Positions 24,401 to 36,400 of a DNA stretch of 64,000 nucleotides are shown one piece after another. The DNA comes from Tachypleus tridentatus (lineage: Eukaryota > Arthropoda > Merostomata > Xiphosura > Limulidae), in assembly GCF_004210375.1 (NCBI RefSeq), contig NC_134837.1:19105586-19169585 (forward strand). The letters run 5' to 3'. Position 1 is the first letter of the stretch. Every line of letters starts with the position of its first letter. The position numbers were made by a program, and so were the translations under genes. The notes below the pieces were generated by a model. The model made no database searches. It was given only the letters and a program-made list of their open reading frames with translations, and was not told the origin of the DNA.

Positions 24401-27400
24401 TGTCGGTTACTACTATGTTGTTGTTGTAGTGTTTTGGGGGCCAGAGTATCTCACAGTACTTCTGCCCTTTTCAGGGCAATGTATTAATTTGCCCATTTGT
24501 TTTTCATTTCTTTTATTTTTTATTTTACTTTATTAAAATATGAATAGTATACTAGTTTTAAACTCTACCGCATGGTGGCCAGCTTGGTTTATATTTCTCA
24601 AATATATATTTATAGAAGAGAGGTACTTTGGACTATGTTTACCATGTACGTAGATTACACAATAAATCATTTTTATACCAATTTTTATTAAAATAATTTA
24701 GTGCATTATGCAAGAATCTTACAGATATTGTTTTTATGTTTGCATACCTGTACTTGAATGTGGATGAAGTGCAACGTTGGTACTTTATAGGCTGAAGTTA
24801 AGACTGAATTTTGTATAGTATGTAATTGTTTTTGTGTTATGTTTATCCAGGCTGGACATGCGTATTCTATTATAGGTCTAATTTATGTTTTGTAGATTTT
24901 AGTTATGTTGTCTGGTGATGTCCCTTGATTTTTACCTGAAAGACTTCTTGCATAATTTGCTCTTTTCCAGATTCTAGTCAGGATATTGTTAGTATGTTGT
25001 ATCCACGTTAATTTGGTATCATAAGTTAATCCTAAACATTTAGCCGAAGTAACAGTCTGTAAAAGTGATCCGTTCATGTATAACTTGGGTGGATCTTTTT
25101 TCAGTTTATTCAGTCTACTGAATAATATTATCCGGGTTTTCGGAATATTAATTTTTATTCTATATTTCTGGCAGTATTCTTCTATATTATTCTGGACTGG
25201 TTGGAGGTTTGTTGCTGCTATTGAAGGAGTGGGGGCGCTTTTCCAGACCGCTACATCGTCAGCAAATTGTGATGTAAAACCTATGTTTAGGTCCGACAGT
25301 GGCATATTACTCACATATATGATAAATAAGATAGGGCTAACTATCCCTCCCTGTGGGACTCCTGTCTCAGGTGAAAGGGACTCTGAGTGGGCCCTATTCA
25401 CATCTACTTTACACATTCTATTGTCCAGAAAGTTAGATAGTCAGCGAATAATTCCCTGGGGTAAATCCGTTTCCGTTAACCAGTGACATAATCCGTTATG
25501 CCAGACATTGTCAAATGCTTTCTCAATGTCGAGAAAGCAAGCTACAGTGCATTCGTTTTTGTTATAGCTGTCTGTAATTGTTTCTGTTAATCTGATTGGG
25601 TGCTCTGTAGTTTGTCTATATTTTCTAAATCCGTTTTGAATTTCGGGTAATTTTGAATTTGTTTCTAAGTACATGGATAGTCGATTACTAATTATTCTTT
25701 CTAAAATGTTGCCTATGCAGCTGGTTAGAGTAATCGGACGGTAATTGTTTGGTTTATTTGCTGGCTTTCCTTCTTTCTGGAACATTAAAATTACAGCTTG
25801 CTTAAAAGAAACAGGGATATATCCAGCTGAAAATGATAAGTTAAGTAGATCTGTTAGGTGTTCATATAATTCCTGAGTACCTTTTTTTTTTTTTTTTTTG
25901 GAAGGATGGCTTATATACCATTTTCTCCAGGAGCTTTGTTTTCTGTGTGTGTTTGATGGCTGCTAGTACTTCCACTACTGTTATATCTTTTATTAGTTGA
26001 TGAGTGCTCCAGTCTGTTGTTTTCTCTGGTATTATTACTAAACTAACGCATGTGGTTACGTTTGTGTGTATTGATTTTCGCGCAAAGCTACACGAGGGCT
26101 ATCTGCGCTAGCCGTCCCTAATTTAGCAGTGTAAGAGGGAAGGCAGCTAGTCATCACCACCCACCGCCAACTCTTGGGCTACTATTTTACCAACGAATAG
26201 TAGAATTGACTGTAACATTATAACGCCCACACGGCTGAACGGGCGAGTAGGTTTGGTGTAACGGAGATTCAAACCCGCGACCCTCGGATTACGAGTCTAG
26301 TGCCTTATCCACCTGGCCATGACGGGCCTAACGCATGTGAATGAAAAACTCTTGCTGTGACAAGGATTAAATTTACCCATAATTCATCAGTTGCTTTATT
26401 GCAACAGACGGCATGCAATTAGTTCTGTAAGATAATTTCGATGTACAGGAAACGTGAAGAACGTTAAAGGCTAAAAGAAACAGATGGCTGAGTAGAAGTC
26501 AGAAAACCTTGCTAGAAATTGGGGACAAAATTGTTTAATGATAGATATAGATTAAATAATTATAAGAACTTATTTATGAAAGTAAATAGTATTTTATAAT
26601 TTTCAATCACTACATCTGTCATATTCAGTACCGAAGAGACCTAAGAAAATAGCAACGCCGAGACTGGCATCAGTTAAAAACAAACCAAAAAACACACGGA
26701 GCAGATGGTCTTGTAATACATGCTGAATTAACTGGAGGCCATGTTTAACTTGTGACAACGGTATATAATTGCTTTATCTTGTGAAGCCATGGAACGTATG
26801 AACAGTAACAAGAACTTTTTGGCACTAGAAAGACATTTGATGTATTGGTAAATAGGTCATTTTTCTTTTTTGTTTGCTTGATGATTATTTCTTTTATTTG
26901 CCTGTATCCATGAACTGAAACGTGTTTTGGTATACAAAAAAAAAGTTAAGAGTAGCCTAAATTTGTAAAACAACACTCAACCAAGAGTAGTTGAAACCTA
27001 GCATTTAATTTTGAAAATACTGCATTATCCTTTAAGGTATACTTGGTACATAAGGACTAAAACGAAACGCCACTACAGCCAAAGTCAAACAAAAATAACT
27101 TATTCAAGTACAGAAGTAGTCAAAAATAAAACTTTCAAACAACTCCAGATTTCATCATAAAAAAACAACAAAACAATCATTAAACTTTAACCTGTTGACT
27201 GCCAAGTATTTCAGCTGCTACGATGCAACTCTAATGCTTCTTCATTTTTTAATTTTTTTCCGTGACGCCATTGTGGATCGAAAGTGAAATAATTTGTAAG
27301 TAGGTCAAATGCATGTATGGTGCTGACATCTAGGGTTCAAGTTAGGTATTATTGTGAATGAATTAACTCGTCCGTGGCACTGTGTTACCGATCGGTTTGG

Positions 27401-30400
27401 ACGAGTTATCTCGTCTACGGCACTGAACAGGTTAATGAAAAATACAAAACAAATCTTAATGTTGTTAATATGAATAAAATGATCTGCAAAAATTATCAGT
27501 AGTCGAAAACCAAATTCTCTCACACGTACGCACACACACACACACAAAATATGTTCCGAAATTAAACCACTTCTCAAGATGAATGATATCGGGCGATAAT
27601 CAGCAATAGTTGTAACTTTATCACATGAACTACCTCATTTTTAAGATCAACGAAGGCTCTTTATTTAGTATTTAGGTCACGAGATAACATTTCGTGAAGA
27701 ACTATTACCATTATTTTACAATGTTGCCGCTAGGTTGTGCTAGTATCAGTTTTATAATATCTGCTCCAGCTGGAAAATGGGTCAGGGCTTTAATATATAT
27801 CCAAAAATTCTTAGATGAAGTAAACAACAAAAGGAATAATAAATGGACGGAGAACAAAATAAAAGTAACATTCGCTATCTCACAGCACAAATAAAATTTA
27901 ATACAGACAAGACCGTTAAACCGTTGTCTAATATCATTTTACTGTAACATTAAATAACTTAAGTCATCTCTGTATACAATGCACTGTGTACACAGGGACC
28001 GGGACTGCCTATGGTTATTGTGTTTGACTTCATGGTTCGAGATACGATGCTGCTGAATAGAATTATCACTCTCGGCTGTGTCATACAAATGTTAGCCATT
28101 TTCCAAAGATTTCTACTTGGAAAACTTCGTGTATAATTTTGAAGCATTGGACCATTATAAGGATATAACTAACATTTTCCATTGTTAAAATTTTTGTCTT
28201 TTTTCCATCTCAATTTCAACTTGAAAAGGTGAGATATTTTTGGATGATGACTTCTTGACATAGACAGGGTTTTAAAACCTGAGAACACGAATGATTGGTG
28301 CACTGTTCCAGAAGTAAGTGATTTGGACTTGTTAGTTCAGCCATTAATAGATAGTCGTAATAATATCCTTGAAGTGCTTTATCTTATAAACCGTATATAT
28401 CGGCGAATATGTTCATAGTGTATTGTTACTGGTGCGTTTATTTCTGGTTTCAAAGAGCAGGATGAAGCCGTTACGACTGCGACACGTTAAAAATCCATAT
28501 GCAGTAAAACCTGTCTAAGGCGAAACCGAGTAAAATTTCCGGTTTAAGCAGGTTTTCCGTCTTAGACAGTGAACATGCATTTCCTTAATTATACATAATT
28601 TTTGAGAGGAACATTATACTTGCTTGACTCAAGGAAGGAAGACATTTGTGAATAAAGTTATTATACTGTTTATGCTATATTTATTAGAATAAGAACACAA
28701 ATAGACATTCAAAATATACATAAGTATGTCTTAATAAAATTTATTTGAAGAAAGTGTTCAGTTTCAACTGTTTCGTTTTTTTAATGAGCTTTCTCATGTG
28801 GTTAAAAGAGAACGCCATTTCTACAGCCTTTTCATGAAGTTCATTTTCCTTCACTTTTGCATACAATTTGATAGCATTAATATAACTTAACACTTGCGAT
28901 GATATAGTAATTTCTATTTCCTCACTATCTTTTTCATTTTGTTCATTTTCTGAATCTCTCATACTGGTCCCTCGCAGGTACAGCGGTAATTCTACAGACT
29001 TACAACACTAAAATCAGGGGTTCGATTCCCCTCAGTGAACTCAGCAGATAGCCCAATGTGGCTTTGCTATAAGAAAAACACTCTCACACTGTTATCATCT
29101 TGCGATTGTATTATATATTTTAAATCAATTTGAATAGTTTCTGGTAAAACATTCTTGTCAACGTTCACAAAACTTTCTACGTTCACAGAATCATCTGCAT
29201 CAATCTTCTCAATCAGAGTTTGGATTCAGTCAATCATTCTTACGAATAGCGACCTCCGGAATAATGACGGTAGAAAAAAGAACAGAATATATTTAACCAA
29301 TACTTACTGTTACAAAATGTCCGAGAATTATTAATTAAACAATAATTTATTAATATTTAATGAAATTATTAATTAAATAAGAAATTAATATTAAATCAAA
29401 AACATTTTTTCCGCCTTACTCGGGTTCTAATCCTACTTCTTGATAGATGAGGTGGGTGAAAAATGGTCTTTCGTCCGCGTCACGCATGTTCCGCCATATA
29501 GAGGGTATTTTATAAGAGAAATCTTAAGATAATGCTGCAAAATTTTGATATTTCCGACTTATACGGGTTTCCGCCCTATATAAACGCCCTGTGCAGTTTC
29601 CGGCTTAGACAGGTTTTACTGTATATTCTAATGAAGCAACTGTTATATAGTCACTTACCTCACAATGTGTGGTTTGCTCCACATTTGAGTAATATTAATT
29701 ATATAGTAGAGATTAAAAATTACCTTTGAAAGGAACTGAAGGTCACTTATTAGGTGTAGCTAGCTTGATAAACGTCTGACCAGTGCAACCATTGCCATGA
29801 TCATCTAGTGATTAGGATATTAAATTGCGACTGCATTAATCCAGGTTCAGTTCCTGCACAGGCCCAGCATGGCCACGTGGTTAAGGCACTCGACTCGTAA
29901 TCCGAGGGTCACGGGTTCGAATCCCCGTCACATCAAACATGCCCACCCTTTCAGTTGTGGAGGTATTATAATGTTACGGTCAATCCCACTATTCGTTGGT
30001 AAAAGAGTAGCCCAAGAGTTGGCAGTGGGTGGTGATGACCTGCTGCCTTCCATCTAGTTTTACACTGCTAAATTAGGGACGGCTAGCGCAGATAGTCCTC
30101 ATGTAGCTTTGCGCGATATTCAAAACAAACCAAACCAGTTGCCCCCAGTGGCTCAGCGGTATGTCTGCGGACTTACAACGTTAAAACCCGGGTTTCGATA
30201 CCCGTGGTGGGCAGAGTACAAATAGCCCATTGTGTAGCTTTGTGCTCAATTCAAAACAACCAAATCAGTTCTTGCACACGGCACTATAATTCTTATCCAC
30301 TATATGGTACATGGCGGTAACACTGATTATTCTTAGAACGATATGCCAGTTCTGCTGAATAACAGGAGGTTCAACAAGATATTTATAGTGCAGTTCTAAA

Positions 30401-33400
30401 TTTCTTTGAGTAACTGAATTCGTGTGAATGAAATAAAGATTAAACAACCTTCAAAATACAAATGGACAGTATTATTACAACACAAACGCCATCTGTGTGT
30501 GTACTTGCTAAGACACTGAACTGTTACTTCTGCTGGTTTTTAAGCTGTCTTCTTTGAGATCATGTACAATACTTGTTTAAACCCAACGTCCCTCACTCAT
30601 CAGAGTCACCCAGAGGGACTGGAGCTACCACATAATGAGTAACTTTAATTCAAAGATGATGGAGGCGGTAACCTCGAGATTATCACCTGATTTAGCATTG
30701 GAAGATATACCTGTCTTGACCAGGTGGTTAAGGCGCTCGACTCGTAATCTGAGGGTCATGGGTTCGAATCCCCGTCACACAAAACATGCTTGCCCTTTCA
30801 GCCATGAGGGCGTTATATTGTGACCGTCAGTCCCGCTATTCGTTGGTAAAAGAGTAGCTCAAGAGTTGGCGGTGGGTGGTAATGGCGAGCTGCCTTCTCT
30901 CTAGTCTTACACTTCAAAATTGCGTGGTTCGTTACTGTGTTAAAAGAGGTGTGGTTCTTCACATAAATCCATTTGATACATCAAGCTATTCATGGTTCTG
31001 CTATATGAATAACAATTCGAAACCAGATAACACAGTAGGCTCTGAATATAATACATGTAATAGCTCATTCTTTAAAGTTTGGATAACGCAGTCATATCAA
31101 TAATTTTCTCCAGTTTGGTGTTTCATCCATATTAATTTATCCAAAGCATACCGTAGTAGTGAATTCGCCTCAATTTGAATGTTGAGGCGCCAAGAGGACC
31201 AACACATTGCGTCCGTGGTTGTGATGAGCATGTTATGGACTGCCGCTTGATTCCAATTCATATCAGTACGAAGCTCTGTTGATATAGAAGGTGTATTGAC
31301 CGACTTTCAGTCGTACGTTTATGGTACTTATAGATTAGTGTTATTTAAAGGAACACAAAATGAATTAAACAAGCTGTGTAAGTGTACACAAGAGACACAG
31401 AACTGGGTGACTTTTCGGGTATCAGGTGTCCTCTTGCGGTAAAGTTGTTAAAGTAAATAAAATTGAAAGGTAGAAGGTATGGTTTATCGTCAAATGAAAA
31501 TAATAGCATGCAAATTATCATGCAAATTGAAATAATTTAGTGGTCGAAGTTGGTTTTCATAATTTAATATTATTGTACAAAAAATAATCTTTTCCGATTG
31601 GTGCCCGTCAACAGATCGTTTTTAAAATAACACTAATAATAAAGTAAATCAAAATAATTGATAAAACATTACGTGAATTGTTTTTTGTTTTTTTTATCTT
31701 TTGAATTTCGCACAAAGCTACTCGAGGGCTATCTGCGCTAGCCGTCCCTAATTTATCAGTGTAAGACTAGAGGGAAGGCAACTAGTCATCACCACCCACC
31801 GCCAACTCTTACCAACAAATAATGGAATTGATCGTACATTATAACGCCCCCACAGCTGAAAGAGCGAACATGTTTGGTGTGACGAGGATTCGAACCCGCA
31901 ACTCTCAGATTTCGAGTCGAAATTTCGCATAATTCATTAAATAGCTATAACACTTTATTATTCTACTGCATTGCATTGCTGGTGCTGATTTCAAAACGAT
32001 CTGTTGGTGGTCATCAAACGGGAAATATTCAAAATACAATTGTGTGTGTTTTCTTATAGCAAAGCCACATCGGGCTATCTGCTGAGTCAACCGAGGGGAA
32101 TCGAACCCTGATTTTAGCGTTGTAAATCCATAGAGTTACCGCTGTACCACTCATTAAACGTCACTCGTCTTACCATTTTATCAATGATAACGTAAAGGCG
32201 GAAGGTAGGCCCGGCGTCGGCATGACAAGGTGGTTAATGTGTTCGACTCGTAATCCGAGGGTCGCGGGTTCGAATCCCTGTCACACCAAACATGCTCGCC
32301 CTTTCAGCCGTGGGGACGTTATCATGTGCGGTCAATCCCACTGTTCGTTGGTAAACGAGTAGCTCAAGAGTTGGCGGTGGATGATGATGACTAGCTGCCT
32401 TCCCTCTAGCCTTACACAGCAAAATTAGGGACGGCTAGCGCAGATAGCCTTGCGTGAATTTCAAAAACAAAAAATAACGAGAAGGTAATACAGAAAATTA
32501 ATTTGTTTTTTTAAAAAAAAACAAGGAATATGTTATTTTGTATTTTTTATCTTTTTATGATAATAATTTCATTAGACTTGTTTAACAAATGCATTTGTAA
32601 ATGGTTGTTTAAATTTATGGAATGAACATTTAATGCTGCTGTACATGGGTATGGAGAGGCCATCTTATTAGAAATGTGCCTGAACCTAAATATAACCTTT
32701 ATAACAATAATATGAATTATCTTTGTATAGGTATAAACACTTTAATCCAGCAAAGGCTCTTGGTAAGTCCCCACGTTCCCCAAGGGGTGGGATGAAAAAA
32801 TAAAACACAACCTTGTAAATCCTGGGACTGAGATGATTATTTGGTATAATGTGAAGGCCCTACAGTGGTTTAGGAGAAGCTGTGAGACTCACAGACATTG
32901 AATCTTGTTTTATTGATCTGGCCCGGCATGGCCAAGCGCGTAAGGCGCGCGACTCGTAATCTGAGGTTCGCGCCCGCGTCGCGCTAAACATGCTCGCCCT
33001 CCCAGCCGTGGGGGCGTTATAATGTGACGGTCAATCCCATTATTCGTTGGTAAAAGAGTAGCCCAAGAGTTGGCGGTGGGTGGTGATGACTAGCTGCCTT
33101 CCCTCTAGCCTTACACTGCTAAATTAGGGACGGCTAGCACAGATAGCCCTCGAGTAGCTTTGTGCGAAATTCCAAACAAACAAACAAATGTTTTATTGAT
33201 AGATATCTTGTATTGTGTGAAAATTAACTTTTCTTTCTTTGTAGGTTTATTGCTGTTTGTGAATTGCTACAGCGTGAAGTTGGCAGCAAGTGTTCAAGAC
33301 GTCTTCACCTTCGCCAAAATTATTGCATTAATTATAATAATAGTAGCAGGTTTAGTTCATATAGGCATGGGTAAGTTAAGAATCAAAATTCTTTTAAAAT

Positions 33401-36400
33401 GTTAGTTTATTTATTTTTTAATGCTGTCATTTTCTACGTAATTAATATAATTAAAAGATGTGTGTTTATGTACGAAAGAGACATTGGTATTATCTATTGG
33501 ACAATTATGGAGTCAAATGTTTTGCAACCCTAATAACATTTTGACCATTTTGCCAATTGCACTTTTGTTCACCGTTAGCATTAACATAAAAAAGGAAAAT
33601 GTGAATAGAAAGATAAAATAAAATGACTTGTTTTGGGAAAAATCACTGGCTGTGTATGTATGTGTCTATAGGGAAGTAAATAGCTTCAATACTATTAATT
33701 ACATTAATTGTTGATAGGCAATTAAAAACAGCACTATAAAGCAATAAGGAACTTAATATGAAATAATCATAAATAATATTTTATTAAATAATTCATTGCC
33801 AACTCCAGTTGTCACCTTAAAGTTATAACAGTCATGGATTCTTTACTAAATTTTTGTCAATGAAATGTCAATATGTATTTTTTTTTTCAGGTAATACCCA
33901 TAATTTCCAGAATACTTTTGAGGGGACCACCACTGAACCGGGATATATTGCCTTAGCATTTTACTCAGGAATATTTTCCTATTCTGGCTGGTATGTACAA
34001 AAAATTTGTATCTGTTACCATTTAATTAATGTACTCTGAATATTCAAATGTGATTTAGTAACTGCATGCTTATGTGTACCATTTTGTATTTTACATATCT
34101 TGTATTGCTTATATTTTAAAAACAATTCCTTTGTGTTGTTATGAGATATGTCAAAATAGAGGATTTGTTGTTCATTGTATTAAATAGAGTAGTGATGTAT
34201 GATTAATTTGAAATTTATTACAATTATAATGGTTTAAAGTTTTGCATCAATGCACTATGAACAAAGGTGGTTTAAATTTTCAAAGAATATAAATGAACAA
34301 TTAATCATTTGGTTTTTATTCCAGATTTTGTTACAAATTTGAAAACTATGGTACAAGGTTTGGATAAAAACATTTGTTTTAATGATTTATATATTAGGAT
34401 TTGTTGCAAAGACAAGTCTTCTGTATCCATAACTCAAACTGAATTTCAGTGATTATAAAACTGTAAATTGTTAATTTGTCAAAAAAAGAATTAATAAGTA
34501 AAACAAAATACTTTCTACTGGATTTTATAGAAGTTAGATAATTCTATGTGAAATTAATGTGATGCTTTCTTCTGATAACAGCAACAGATTAACACTAATT
34601 CTGAACTACCTAGAACTTTCAAATTTCTTGCTTCTTTTGTTAAGCAAGGTGGATTATTTTGAGCTTCATAATTATCTCTAAGATAAAACTCCTAAAATTA
34701 TGTCACATAATTCTGAGTGGTTTGTAAAAGAATATGAAACTTACATGACAAATAACACAGGCCTACAGATTTAAACTTGATGAAAATTGATTTGGTTTTA
34801 ATAACAGATTTTCCATAATTTAGCTATGCAGGTTTCAAAATTTTTTTTTAACATGTAAGGATGTTTTCAATTTGGGAAGGAAAAAATTCTTATTCAGATC
34901 AAATTTACAACAAATATTTCACAAGTATGACAGGTATTTTGGATCATTTAGAAAACTTCTTGTTGCTTGAGCATTTGATAAACAATGTCAAAGTGCACAC
35001 ACAAACATATTATATACAGAAATAGCATGTCATGCAGCCTGTTAAACATTTATGTACTAGCGGTGTTTCTCATGTATCTTAGAAGGATTGATAAAACTCT
35101 CATCATAGTTGGTCTTGATAATTCTATAGCCAGTGGTTGTCAACAATTTATGCATAACAAAATATGACCTGATTTCAATGAAAATTATTCACCTATATAA
35201 AAGTACATGTGATGTTTTGTGAAAAATCTGTACAGGATGGATAAAAACGGATATCGTTTGTGGACTGAGCATGCAGGAGTTAGCATAGAATATGCCAAAA
35301 TTTCAAGATAATAAAACCATCACAGGCCTGTGTACTTATTCTCTTAGTTCACATGTAATATTTATGTTTCTTTATTAATTTCTGGATGTCACTTTTACTT
35401 TTTGTAAATTGAGTCAAATGAATGTATTGTTAAGGGTTTGCAAGGGTGATGTGGGTAAAGGCATGCATTAATATTATCAAAAAAAGTCTTGACACAGTTA
35501 CCCGTATGGTGACTTTTTTCTGTTTATGTACGAGTCTTTACCTATATATTTGCCACTAATGATTTACATAAACATTAAATAATATAGGGGGAATTATAAC
35601 ATCTTTGTGGTATTTGAGAAAACAAGAAAAGTGGTTTTAATTAATGTAAATTAATGTTTATGATTGATGATTTTAATCAGTTCCCAGTATTTTCAAATTG
35701 TATCATTTGTTAGATTTGACTGTAAATTTTACGTTAATTTTGTTTGCATAAAAATACTTGTATAACATTATTTGAAATACGATAAATATAAAACTTAAGT
35801 GAAAAGTTGAGACTTATCATTGTTATTTAATACTTTGTAAGGTCTTTTTCAATTTAACCTTTATTTTTTTTATAGGAATTACTTGAATTTTGTTACAGAA
35901 GAATTGAAAGATCCCTATAGGTGAGTTTAATTTTAGATCTTTTTTGTTTCTTTAGGGATTGTTGTAACAATTTCTACAATATGGTAGGTTTGTTGGGTTT
36001 TTTTCAATTATTCTATAAAAATAATGCAAAGCCCAGTCTACTTAAGTTATTTGTTTCTTCACTGACTTTCTATAAAGGCTATGTTCACTGATAAGCCAGA
36101 CCTAAGTTCACAAAATTTCAACAGAAAATTTTTAAAATGAATTATATGTCTTACCTCACAAATAAAACTAGCATTATCAAATTTCCTATCTGTTAATGAC
36201 ACAACCTAAAACAGGCTAACTAACACACATTCTAGTCAGCCAATAACAAAAGTACCAAGTAACAAAGTTCTAAGCTCTGAATAATGAACTAGCCCAGTGA
36301 CAAGCTGTGTTTGAATAACTAACTGAAATACCAATTCATTCATTCAAGTATTTCATTATTTTTATACTATTTTTAGATAAATACTTAGAGAACTCCAGAT

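Larger units (their letters stand above)
28502..29621 (-). mobile_element. pogo/Tigger-like DNA transposon remnant
   Basis: Terminal inverted repeats CAGTAAAACCTGTCTAAG at 28502 and its complement ending at 29621, with TA nearby on both sides. A related subterminal motif recurs (GGTTTTCCGTCTTAGACAG at about 28550; GACTTATACGGGTTTCCGCC at about 29557). Minus-strand coding remains on both sides of a SINE-C insertion. The internal deletion leaves about 1 kb, far below an autonomous element. Confidence 0.75.

Noticed and set aside
25076-25486. 136-codon plus-strand open frame
   Set aside because: Antisense shadow of the Jockey-like RT, whose motifs read on the minus strand.
30139-30262. tRNA gene suggested by good A and B boxes
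   Set aside because: Same head occurs in many dispersed copies with tails and target duplications, and the anticodon arm and acceptor stem do not fold as a proper tRNA. It is a SINE head.
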